NCBI RefSeq assembly: GCF_902499115.1
Contig: NZ_CABVPN010000028.1
Location: 1 to 64,000, forward strand
Reading direction: 5' to 3'
Length of the DNA stretch: 64,000 bases
DNA from: Burkholderia diffusa
Lineage (GTDB): Bacteria; Pseudomonadota; Gammaproteobacteria; Burkholderiales; Burkholderiaceae
In this document: positions 55,285 through 64,000 of the stretch, in pieces
Position numbering within the stretch: the first letter of the stretch is position 1
How the letters are laid out: every line of letters begins with the position of its first letter
Notes under the pieces: generated by a model
Seen by the model: only the letters and a program-made list of their open reading frames with translations
What the model was told of the DNA's origin: nothing
The model's database searches: none
Program-made: the position numbers and the translations under genes

Positions 55285-56268
55285 TCACGGGTACGACACG
55301 TACACGTCGGTCAGCAAGTCGGCCGCGTCGGGCAGCGGCGCGGCCTTCGCCTGCGCGACCGCGTCGTCGATCAGCGCCTTCACCTGCGCATCGACCGCGC
55401 GCAGTTCGTCGGTCGTCAGCACCTCGGCACGCACGACGCGCGTCTCGAAATGTTTCAGGCAGTCCTTCTCGTCGCGGAGCTTCTGTACTTCGCCCGGCGC
55501 GCGATAGGTCTGCGCGTCGCCTTCGAAGTGACCGAAATAGCGCGTGAACTTCACTTCGACGAGCGTCGGGCCGCCACCGTTGCGTGCGCGTGCGACAGCT
55601 TCGCCGAGCGCCTCGTGAACCGCGAAGAAGTCGAAGCCGTCGACGATCACGCCCGGCATCCCGAAGCCGTTCGCGCGGTCGGCGATGTTGTCGGTCGCGA
55701 CCGACCAGCTCGACGACGTCGCTTCCGCATAACCGTTGTTTTCGGCCACGAAGATCGCCGGCAGCCGCCACACCGACGCAAGGTTCATCGATTCGAAGAT
55801 CACGCCCTGATTCGACGCACCGTCGCCGAAGAAGCACACCCCGACGCCGCCCGTCTTCTTGTGCTTGGCCGCGAGCGCCGCGCCGCACACGAGCGGGCCG
55901 CCCGCGCCGACGATCCCGTTCGCGCCGAGCATCCCCATCGACAGGTCGGCGATGTGCATCGAACCGCCCTTGCCGTGGCAAACGCCCGTCTTCTTTCCGT
56001 AGATCTCGGCCATCATCCCGTGCACGTCGACGCCTTTCGCGATGCAGTGGCCGTGCCCGCGGTGCGTGGTGGCGACATAGTCCTCGAGGCCGAGGTGCAG
56101 CATGGTGCCGACCGCGGAGGCCTCCTCGCCCGCGTACAGGTGAACGAAGCCGGGGATTTCGCCGGTCGCGAACTCGACGTGCAGGCGCTCCTCGAATTCG
56201 CGGATCGTGCGCATCAGCCGATACGCATCCAGCAGCGTGTCCCTGCTGAGCTGTGTCGAAACGGTCAT
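55285..56268 (-). CDS. acoA: Acetoin dehydrogenase E1 alpha subunit
   Basis: 327 residues from the ATG at 56268, which has AAGGAG; an open extension to 56439 is rejected. The TPP motif GDGASNQGVIFESMN and EIPGFVHLYAGEEASAVG are typical of E1 alpha. It is part of the acoX-A-B-C-lipA operon. Confidence 0.95.
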   Translation of the reverse strand: MTVSTQLSRDTLLDAYRLMRTIREFEERLHVEFATGEIPGFVHLYAGEEASAVGTMLHLGLEDYVATTHRGHGHCIAKGVDVHGMMAEIYGKKTGVCHGKGGSMHIADLSMGMLGANGIVGAGGPLVCGAALAAKHKKTGGVGVCFFGDGASNQGVIFESMNLASVWRLPAIFVAENNGYAEATSSSWSVATDNIADRANGFGMPGVIVDGFDFFAVHEALGEAVARARNGGGPTLVEVKFTRYFGHFEGDAQTYRAPGEVQKLRDEKDCLKHFETRVVRAEVLTTDELRAVDAQVKALIDDAVAQAKAAPLPDAADLLTDVYVSYP

Positions 56269-56368
56269 GTGTGTCTCCTTGATAGGTCTGACTGCGAATG
56301 CCGCCGCGGCAACGCCCCGGCGACGGATTGCACGACGGCCCGGCCGTCGGTGAAACGTGAAGCCGGCG

Positions 56369-57427
56369 TCAGCCGCGCCACGCGCCGGCATCGCGCAACA
56401 ACTGCCGCGACGACGCGTAACGCAGCGTGCGGCCGACATCGACCGTCAGCGGCCCGCGCCAGTCGAGCGCGATCTCGTAGCGGTCGCCGCGCGTGACCTC
56501 GATCTCGCGCTCGCCATCGAACGCGAGCGTGCCGTGCTCGAACGGGATCGTCTGCCACGCACCCGGCTCGAGCCGCTCGCAGCTGCGCATCACGACGCGA
56601 TCGACGCGGCCGGGTGCGATCGGCGCGACGAGCGGCGTGCCGGCGGTCTTGCCATCGGCGGCGAAACGCATCGCGAGCCCGTGCGGCGCGCTGCGCTCGA
56701 GCGGTGCCCACGCGCCGCCGAGCGCGGACAGGCCGATGCCGTCCGGCTCCGCGAAAGTCAGATAGAGCGTGTCGATGTCGTCAGGCCCCGAGATGGCGCG
56801 CGCGCCGATGAAGCGCTGGCGGGCCGCGCACACGTCGACGAGCGCGATCTCCTCGCGCCCCGCGTTCGGGCCCGCCCCGCAGCGCACGACGAGCCGCTTG
56901 TTGCGCGCGAACGCGACCTCGGCCGGCACGGCGCCGGTCGCGACGAGTCCGGCCGCGACGCCCGCGACGGTCGCCTCGCGATGTTCGGGAAACGCGTTGT
57001 TGGTGCCGGTGGACAGCGCGACGAGCGGCGTCGCGCCGCAATGCGCGGCGACCGCGCGATGGGTGCCGTCGCCGCCGAGCACGACGATCAGCGCGACTTC
57101 CATCCGGTGCATGTATGCGGCGCCGGCGTGCGTGTCGGCGACGGTATCGGAGATCGGCAGGTCAACGAATTCGACGTCGGGCCAGCGTTCGTGCGGCGCG
57201 ACCGCGCGATGCGTATCGAGCGCACGCATCAGCAGCGTCGCGATGCCCGTCTTGTCGCGCAAGGTCAGCACGCGCTCGACGCCCATCGCGCCGAGGCCGG
57301 CGAGCAGGCGCACGACCATGTTGGCCTTTTCCGCCGTCGGGAACACGGATGCATGCGTCGTCAGGCGGCGAATGTCGCGCCCCGATGCGGGGTTCGCGAT
57401 CACGCCGACGGTCACGGGCGTCGTCAC
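56369..57427 (-). CDS. acoX: AcoX, ATP-NAD kinase-like acetoin catabolism protein
   Basis: 352 residues from a GTG at 57427 with GGAG 8 nt upstream; longer in-frame starts lack a ribosome site. It has an NAD-kinase-like fold with GVIANPASGRD and GGDGT (118-122). AcoX leads acetoin operons in Ralstonia, Pseudomonas and others; its exact role is unsettled. It is the first gene after the sigma-54 promoter, with a ~110-nt leader. Confidence 0.9.
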   Translation of the reverse strand: MTTPVTVGVIANPASGRDIRRLTTHASVFPTAEKANMVVRLLAGLGAMGVERVLTLRDKTGIATLLMRALDTHRAVAPHERWPDVEFVDLPISDTVADTHAGAAYMHRMEVALIVVLGGDGTHRAVAAHCGATPLVALSTGTNNAFPEHREATVAGVAAGLVATGAVPAEVAFARNKRLVVRCGAGPNAGREEIALVDVCAARQRFIGARAISGPDDIDTLYLTFAEPDGIGLSALGGAWAPLERSAPHGLAMRFAADGKTAGTPLVAPIAPGRVDRVVMRSCERLEPGAWQTIPFEHGTLAFDGEREIEVTRGDRYEIALDWRGPLTVDVGRTLRYASSRQLLRDAGAWRG

Positions 57428-57546
57428 GGGCTTGTCTCCATCCAGTGGACCGACGCTCGCGCCGGCCCTGCATGTGTCGTCCGCCGTCATCGAGGGCAGC
57501 GGATCATCGCACCCGACGCGACCGCGCCGGGCTTGCCCATGACATC

Positions 57547-57562
57547 TGCAAGCGGCGTGCCA
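57547..57562 (-). promoter_or_regulatory. Sigma-54 (-24/-12) promoter for acoX-acoABC-lipA
   Basis: TGGCACG-N4-TTGCA on the minus strand matches the consensus exactly at the GG and GC pairs and almost throughout. Transcription should begin near 57536, about 110 nt before the acoX GTG. It fits the presence of an AcoR-type sigma-54 activator encoded upstream. Confidence 0.88.
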
Positions 57563-57841
57563 CCGTGTGTGCGACGACCACGGAACCCGCGTGCGGACTG
57601 GCTCTGCGGGCATGCCGATCAGCGACATCTGCCGCCTTGACAGCCCGACGCTCCGCGAAACCGCCCGTGCGTCTCACGCCGTCGATGTCCCGGCGCACCG
57701 GTTTCGGCACCTTCATCCGGATTGCGCGTCGGCCGGCAAGCCACGCGTATCGCGGCGCGGCGCGCGACACCATGACGTGGGCCACCATCGCGCGCGGCAT
57801 GCCCGCGCGTCTCAATCGCGCGAGACCGGCTGAGATGCCGC

Positions 57842-57857
57842 TGAGACGAACGTCTCA
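57842..57857. promoter_or_regulatory. Perfect palindrome, probable AcoR binding site
   Basis: TGAGACG-AA-CGTCTCA, a perfect 7+7 dyad, lies about 310 bp upstream of the predicted acoX transcription start and 93 bp before acoR. Similar half sites recur closer to the promoter, as expected for an upstream activating sequence that also lets AcoR control itself. Confidence 0.65.
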
Positions 57858-57949
57858 CGCCGCGCGCGTGCTGCGATGCAATGTGATCCGCGCCGACGGA
57901 TGTGCTACAAGAACATCGAATTCCCCGTCGTACGGAACCGGAGCCGACC

Positions 57950-59869
57950 ATGCCCTACGCCGTCCCCCAGGCCCAGCACGCCGACCGTGTGCTCGGCGCG
58001 CTCGCCGGACGCCTGCCCGCGCCTGCCGATTCCGCGCGTCTCGTGTCGTCGTGGCAGCGCTCGCTCGAGCGCTACGCGCTCGACCCCGCGTCGTCGATCG
58101 GCCCGCGCGTGCTGACCGCGGCCGAGCTGCGCGAGGTGCGCGACAAGGAGGAAGCCTTCCTGCGCGCGTCGGGCCAGTGCCTGACGCGCCTGCACGACAT
58201 GATTCGCGTCGCCGATTACTGCGTGATGCTGACCGACGCGCACGGCGTGACGATCGATTACCGGATCGACCGCGAACGCCGCAACGACTTCCGTCATGCG
58301 GGGCTGCACATCGGCTCGTGCTGGTCGGAAAGCGAGGAAGGGACCTGCGGGGTCGCGAGCGTGCTGACCGATCTCGCGCCGATCACCGTGCACAAGACCG
58401 ACCACTTCCGCGCGGCGTTCACCACCCTCACCTGCAGCGCGGCCCCGATCTTCGCGCCGGGCGGCGAACTGATCGGCGTGCTCGACGCGTCGGCCGTCCA
58501 GTCGCCGGACGGCCGCGACAGCCAGCGTCTCGTGTACCAGCTCGTGCGGCAGAGCGCGGCGCTGATCGAGGACGGCTATTTCGTGCACAGCACCGCGCAA
58601 CACTGGATATTGTTCGGGCATCCGAATCGTCACTATGTCGAGGCGCAGCCCGAATGGCTGATCGCGTTCGACGAGTGCGGCAACATCGTCGCCGCGAACC
58701 GGCAGGCGCGCGACGCGCTGCCGGCGCTGCGCGAACCGCGCCATATCGACGAGATCTTCGACGCAACCGAGATGCCGCTGCGCGACGCCGCGCGGCTCGA
58801 CACGATCGTCGCGCTGCGGCTGCGCGCGACGGGTGCCCCGCTCTATGCGCGGCTGCGCGCGCCGCTGCGGCGCGCCGGCCGCGAAACCGGCACGGCATCG
58901 CGCCGCCCCGGCACCGCGCAGCGCCACGTCGGCGCCCTGACGCCGTTCCTGCACAGCAGCGACGCGCGCGTCGCGCAGCAGGCCGAACTCGCGCTGCGTG
59001 TCGCGAGCAAGCGGCTGCCGATTCTCGTACTCGGCGAAACCGGCGCAGGCAAGGAAGTATTCGCCCGCGCGATCCACGACGCCGGTGCGCGACGCGCACG
59101 GCCGTTCGTCGCGGTCAACTGCGGCGCGCTGCCCGAGGCGCTGATCGAAAGCGAGCTGTTCGGCTATGCGGCGGGTGCGTTCACCGGTGCGCGCAAGCAC
59201 GGCGCGCGCGGCAAGATCGCGCTCGCCGACGGCGGCACGCTGTTTCTCGACGAAATCGGCGACATGCCGCTCACGCTGCAGACGCGCCTGCTGCGCGTGC
59301 TCGCCGACGGCGAGGTCGTGCCGCTCGGCAGCGATACGCCCGTGCGCGTCGATCTCGACGTGATCTGCGCGACGCACCGCGATCTCGCGCGCATGGTGGC
59401 CGACGGCACGTTCCGCGAGGATCTGTATTACCGGCTGAGCGGCGCGACGTTCGAACTGCCGCCGCTGCGCGAGCGCGCGGACGTGCGCGACGTGATCGCC
59501 GCGGTATTCGCCGAGGAAGCGCAGGCGACCGGCCACGTGCTCACGCTCGACACGTCGCTCGCCGAGCAACTCGCCGCGTATCCGTGGCCGGGCAACGTGC
59601 GGCAACTGCGCAACGTGCTGCGCTATGCGTGCGCGGTGTGCGATGCCGCCCGCGTGACGCGGCGCGACCTGCCGGCAGATCTCGCCGCGCAGCTCGGCGC
59701 CGGCCCGTCCGGCGGCGCGCTGCCGGACGACGAACGCGGCCGCATCGTCGCGGCGCTCACCGCGCATCGCTGGCGGCCCGACGCAGCCGCGCAGGCGCTC
59801 GGCATCTCGCGCGCGACGCTGTACCGGCGGATCGCAAAACACCGGATCGTCGCGCCGCACCGCGCGTGA
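57950..59869 (+). CDS. acoR: AcoR, sigma-54-dependent activator of acetoin catabolism
   Basis: 639 residues. An N-terminal GAF-like sensor region (about 80-210) precedes a sigma-54 AAA+ domain with Walker A GETGAGKE (362-369), GAFTGA (409-414, contacts sigma-54) and GGTLFLDEIG (Walker B). A C-terminal Fis-type helix-turn-helix ends with AAQALGISRATLYRRIAKH. The ATG at 57950 has GGAG 7 nt upstream. It is divergent from the aco operon it should activate. Confidence 0.93.
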   Translation: MPYAVPQAQHADRVLGALAGRLPAPADSARLVSSWQRSLERYALDPASSIGPRVLTAAELREVRDKEEAFLRASGQCLTRLHDMIRVADYCVMLTDAHGVTIDYRIDRERRNDFRHAGLHIGSCWSESEEGTCGVASVLTDLAPITVHKTDHFRAAFTTLTCSAAPIFAPGGELIGVLDASAVQSPDGRDSQRLVYQLVRQSAALIEDGYFVHSTAQHWILFGHPNRHYVEAQPEWLIAFDECGNIVAANRQARDALPALREPRHIDEIFDATEMPLRDAARLDTIVALRLRATGAPLYARLRAPLRRAGRETGTASRRPGTAQRHVGALTPFLHSSDARVAQQAELALRVASKRLPILVLGETGAGKEVFARAIHDAGARRARPFVAVNCGALPEALIESELFGYAAGAFTGARKHGARGKIALADGGTLFLDEIGDMPLTLQTRLLRVLADGEVVPLGSDTPVRVDLDVICATHRDLARMVADGTFREDLYYRLSGATFELPPLRERADVRDVIAAVFAEEAQATGHVLTLDTSLAEQLAAYPWPGNVRQLRNVLRYACAVCDAARVTRRDLPADLAAQLGAGPSGGALPDDERGRIVAALTAHRWRPDAAAQALGISRATLYRRIAKHRIVAPHRA

Positions 59870-59888
59870 CGAGCCGGCGCGACCGCCA

Positions 59889-60323
59889 TCACGCGGCCTG
59901 CGCGGCCACTTCGCCTGCTTTCCCGCCCTCACCCGCCGCTTCGTCGCGCCGCGCGAACACCTCGTGCGCGGCGAACAGCGCGTTCAGCGCGGCCGGGAAA
60001 CCTGCGTAGACGGCCATCTGCATGAACACCTCGACGATCTCGTCGCGCGTGCAGCCCACGTTCAGTGCCGCCTCGACATGCACCTTCAGTTGCGGCTGCG
60101 CGTTGCCGAGCGCGGCCAGCGCGGCGATCGTCGCGATCTCGCGCGCCCTCAGGTCGAGCTGCGGCCGGCTGTAGATGTCGCCGAAGCCGAACTCGACGAG
60201 CAGCCGCCCGAAGTCCGGCGCGATCGGCGCAAGCGCCGCGATCACGCGTTCGCCCACTTCGCCGTCGATTTCCTTCAGCTTGTTCCAGCCGCGCGTGTAG
60301 CGATCTTCAACGAGTCGATCCAT
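59889..60323 (-). CDS. Carboxymuconolactone decarboxylase (AhpD-like) family protein
   Basis: 144 residues. The CMD motif GCTRDEIVEVFMQMAVYAGFPAALNAL is present with a single Cys in this segment, not the CxxC of AhpD. LRAREIATIAALAALGNAQPQL is the other family block. Role unknown; relatives act in aromatic degradation or aldehyde/peroxide stress. Its start overlaps the end of the MerR gene by 17 bp. Confidence 0.88.
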   Translation of the reverse strand: MDRLVEDRYTRGWNKLKEIDGEVGERVIAALAPIAPDFGRLLVEFGFGDIYSRPQLDLRAREIATIAALAALGNAQPQLKVHVEAALNVGCTRDEIVEVFMQMAVYAGFPAALNALFAAHEVFARRDEAAGEGGKAGEVAAQAA

Positions 60324-60768
60324 GGTGTCCGTCCTGTTCCAAGAGTGAATGAGTAGCGTTCGCCCGTCGTTCCGTCTCGCGCTCCTTGGCCTCGTAGTAC
60401 GCGATCTTGTCGCCGATCGCGTCGAGGCTCGCCTGCAGTTCCGCGATATGCGCGCGCACCGCGTCGCGATGCGCGGCCAGCAAGCTGCGCCGCGCACCGA
60501 ACGTCGACTCGCCTTGCGCACGCAGCGCCGCGAACTGCTGCATCTGCGCAATCGGCATGCCGGTCGCCTTCAGGCGCATCACGAAGGCAAGCCAGTCAAG
60601 GTCGGCCGGCGCATAGAGCCGGTGCCCCGCCGCCGTGCGTGAAATCGCGCGCAGCAGGCCGGCCTGCTCGTAATACCGCAGCGTATGCGTCGACACGCCG
60701 GTCAGTTCGGCGACTTGCCCGATCGTCAGCGGACCGGCGGCGGAAGGTCTGGATACGGTTTTCGACAT
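60307..60768 (-). CDS. MerR family regulator upstream of the CMD gene
   Basis: 153 residues. The MerR winged helix spans about 14-85 (LTIGQVAELTGVSTHTLRYYEQAGLL...HRLYAPADLDWLAFVMRLKATGMPI). The rest is a dimerisation helix. It contains no cysteine, unlike the thiol-sensing AdhR/NmlR members that also control CMD-family genes. It sits under a canonical MerR promoter and overlaps the CMD gene by 17 bp. Confidence 0.9.
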   Translation of the reverse strand: MSKTVSRPSAAGPLTIGQVAELTGVSTHTLRYYEQAGLLRAISRTAAGHRLYAPADLDWLAFVMRLKATGMPIAQMQQFAALRAQGESTFGARRSLLAAHRDAVRAHIAELQASLDAIGDKIAYYEAKERETERRANATHSLLEQDGHHGSTR

Positions 60769-60778
60769 GGCAGGATCA

Positions 60779-60809
60779 AGGTTAGGAGTTAGAGTTCACT
60801 CTAAGTCAA
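60779..60809 (-). promoter_or_regulatory. MerR-type operator-promoter for the MerR-CMD operon
   Basis: On the minus strand TTGACT (60804-60809) and TAACCT (60779-60784) are separated by 19 bp. The spacer holds the dyad TTAGAGT-GA-ACTCTAA (60789-60804). The long spacer with a centred dyad is the hallmark of MerR activators that realign -35 and -10. Confidence 0.8.
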
Positions 60810-61054
60810 GCATTGTCGAATGGCCAGGCACGACAATCCGAAATCACCGCCGCGAACACCGTAAAGAATGGTCAAAACCGCCGTCCGACGCGGCTTTCTG
60901 TCTTTACAGCGACGCAAGCCTTCAGCAAGATTCGGACAGCCTGTCTTAAAAAGGGCACGCATTTGTCCTATGCTTAACGGCGACGCCCGGCCAGGTCTCG
61001 CCCCGCCGTCCGTTGCAACAGCCATTCATCCGTCAGAACCAGGGAGCCTTTGCC

Positions 61055-61639
61055 ATGCTGAAAAAGCTGCTGATGCTGTTCGTCGCGCTGTCGCTGTCGC
61101 TCGCCGCCGGCATCGCCGCGGCCGTTGAAGTCAACACGGCCGACCAGGCCGCGCTCGAATCGGTGAAGGGCCTCGGGCCCGTGAAGTCGAAGGCGATCAT
61201 CGACGAACGCACCAAGAACGGCCCGTTCAAGGACGCGGACGATCTCGCGAACCGCGTGAAGGGTCTCGGCACGAAGTCGGTCGGGCATCTCGAGGAAAAC
61301 GGCCTGACGATCGGCGGCTCGTCGACGCCGCCGAAGGGCGTGAAGCTGTCGAAGCCGGCCGCGACGACGTCGGCCACGACGTCGACATCGACGTCGACGA
61401 CCGCAACGGCCGGCACGACGGCGACGGCCCCGGCCGCGAGCGCCCCCGAAGCAGCGACCAAGCCGGCCAAGAGCAAGCGCATGTCGAAGAAGGAAAAGGC
61501 AGCCGCGGCCGCAGCGGCATCCGCCGATGCGGGAGCGAGCGCGCCGGCCGCAGCGTCGTCCACGAAGGCGACGAAGGGCTCGAAGAAGAAGAGCAAGAAG
61601 GACAAGGCAGCCTCCGCCGCCGCGGCGTCGGGCGCCTGA
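61055..61639 (+). CDS. ComEA-like exported helix-hairpin-helix protein
   Basis: 194 residues from the ATG at 61055 with GGGAG 8 nt upstream. A signal peptide (1-23) precedes a HhH domain (VEVNTADQAALESVKGLGPVK), the ComEA DNA-binding type. From about 86 the protein is low complexity Thr/Ala then Lys/Ala, strongly basic at the end (KKKSKKDK). It may bind DNA in the periplasm for uptake, or simply be a HhH protein of unknown role. A terminator follows. Confidence 0.85.
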   Translation: MLKKLLMLFVALSLSLAAGIAAAVEVNTADQAALESVKGLGPVKSKAIIDERTKNGPFKDADDLANRVKGLGTKSVGHLEENGLTIGGSSTPPKGVKLSKPAATTSATTSTSTSTTATAGTTATAPAASAPEAATKPAKSKRMSKKEKAAAAAAASADAGASAPAAASSTKATKGSKKKSKKDKAASAAAASGA

Positions 61640-61683
61640 TATGCGCCACGCGCGCGATCGCGTGCGCGCGGCATTCGATCAAC

Positions 61684-61709
61684 GGGCGCCGTCGTTGCGG
61701 CGCCCTTTT
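61684..61709 (+). terminator. Intrinsic terminator after the ComEA-like gene
   Basis: GGGCGCCG (61684-61691) pairs with CGGCGCCC (61698-61705), then T4. The T run is short, so some read-through into the YidB-like gene is likely. Confidence 0.7.
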
Positions 61710-61727
61710 CAGTAAAGGTGAAGAACC

Positions 61728-62159
61728 ATGGGTCTCCTCGACATCGTTGGCGGTCTGATCGGCGGCCAAGCCGGCGGCAACTCGCAAAGCGCGCTCATCA
61801 CGACGGCGCTCGAATTCATCAACAACCAGCCGGGCGGCCTGAACGGGCTGATCGAGAAGTTCAAGGCCGGCGGCGCCGGCGACATCATCGGCTCGTGGGT
61901 CGGTAACGGCGAAAACCAGCCGATCTCGGCCGACACGCTGCAAAACGTGCTCGGTTCCGACGTCGTCGGCTCGCTAGCGAGCAAGGTCGGTATCGATCCG
62001 TCTCAGGCATCGTCGATCCTCGCGCAAGTGCTGCCGCACGTCGTCAACGGCGCGACGCCGAACGGCGAAGTGCCGGCCGGCGGCCAGGTCGATACGTCGA
62101 ACGTGCTCGGCACGCTCACGCAGCTCGCCGGCATGTTCGGCGGCAGCAAGCAGGCCTGA
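61728..62159 (+). CDS. YidB-like protein (DUF937)
   Basis: 143 residues, MGLLDIVGGLIGGQAGGNSQSALITTALEFINNQPGGL, then WVGNGENQPISADTLQNVLG, the DUF937/YidB signature. Gly-rich and without a classic signal peptide. Function unknown. AAGGTGAAG precedes the ATG. Confidence 0.85.
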   Translation: MGLLDIVGGLIGGQAGGNSQSALITTALEFINNQPGGLNGLIEKFKAGGAGDIIGSWVGNGENQPISADTLQNVLGSDVVGSLASKVGIDPSQASSILAQVLPHVVNGATPNGEVPAGGQVDTSNVLGTLTQLAGMFGGSKQA

Positions 62160-62213
62160 GCCCGCAGCGCGCCGCGCTGACCGCCTCGACGGCGGTTTCG
62201 GCCGCCCCATATG

Positions 62214-62246
62214 CAAACACCCCGCCTGAGCGGGGTGTTTGTTTTT
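62214..62246. terminator. Bidirectional terminator between yidB-like gene and clpB
   Basis: A 12-bp perfect arm pair CAAACACCCCGC (62214-62225) / GCGGGGTGTTTG (62230-62241), loop CTGA, then T5. It serves the yidB-like gene; it may also serve the convergent clpB, though the A run on that side is only partial. Confidence 0.85.
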
Positions 62247-62288
62247 GCGCGCCCGGCGCGAACCGGGCGTGCGGCCGATCACTGGCAA

Positions 62289-64000
<1,712 letters not shown>

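Larger units (their letters stand above)
57428..57949. promoter_or_regulatory. acoX-acoR control region
   Basis: This 522-bp divergent region has no gene. It contains a sigma-54 promoter on the minus strand (57547-57562), a CGTCTCA half site at 57670-57676 about 135 bp from the predicted acoX start, a GTCTC-N8-GAGAC repeat (57809-57826), and the perfect palindrome at 57842-57857. Confidence 0.75.

Overview
The window is a GC-rich (roughly two thirds G+C), densely coded stretch of bacterial core chromosome. Gene content and order (phaC-phaA, ndk-rlmN-rodZ-ispG-hisS-yfgM-bamB-der-hfq-hflX-hflK-hflC-hisZ-purA, surE-pcm-nlpD-rpoS, ffs next to dnaX-ybaB-recR, trxA-rho) are those of a betaproteobacterium, and the protein sequences look like Burkholderia, most likely the Burkholderia cepacia complex, main chromosome. 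The species call is inference from recalled family sequences; no database was searched.

Layout. 1-4.5 kb: end of a polyhydroxyalkanoate locus (phaA start, phaC), then pgeF and rluD, all on the minus strand, divergent from bamD (+). 5.4-11.3 kb: a DinG/YoaA-type iron-sulfur helicase, a YdcH-like small protein, an exported coiled-coil protein, and tex (+). 11.3-30 kb: kup, then a long minus-strand series read in the order ndk, rlmN, rodZ, ispG, hisS, yfgM, bamB, der, hfq, hflX, hflK, hflC, a DUF2065 membrane protein, hisZ, purA and a phosphoribosyltransferase gene. It joins tRNA charging, isoprenoid synthesis, outer-membrane assembly, ribosome assembly, RNA chaperone and protease control, and purine synthesis. 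30-36 kb: a BI-1/YccA membrane protein, rlmD, a stand-alone endonuclease/phosphatase-fold protein, a PolB-like exonuclease coupled to rpoS, and nlpD. 36-43 kb: pcm, surE, a CaiB/BaiF CoA-transferase, recR, ybaB, dnaX and the 4.5S signal recognition particle RNA. 43-52 kb (+): trxA, rho, a MerR-MFS pair, an MtfA-like peptidase, rpmE2, and a glycosyltransferase-39/MATE pair.

52-60 kb is the main accessory metabolic module: acetoin catabolism. The order acoX-acoA-acoB-acoC-lipA (minus) faces acoR (plus) across a 522-bp control region. That region carries a near-consensus sigma-54 -24/-12 promoter and a perfect TGAGACG-AA-CGTCTCA palindrome. E1 (AcoAB) and a lipoylated E2 (AcoC) cleave acetoin, a dedicated lipoyl synthase can charge E2, and AcoR is the sigma-54 activator. 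No E3 gene is present in the window. 60-64 kb: a MerR regulator overlapping a carboxymuconolactone-decarboxylase-family gene under a classic 19-bp-spacer MerR promoter, a ComEA-like exported protein, a YidB-like protein, and the C-terminal two thirds of clpB running off the right edge.

No prophage, insertion sequence, CRISPR array or tRNA was found. Most of the window is conserved housekeeping DNA and I do not see a wholly new system. The best leads are regulatory: the acetoin control region, two MerR-type promoters, several perfect hairpins in leaders and gene junctions, and a possible leaderless mRNA. Two small gene pairings (GT39-MATE and MerR-CMD) have no obvious assigned job.
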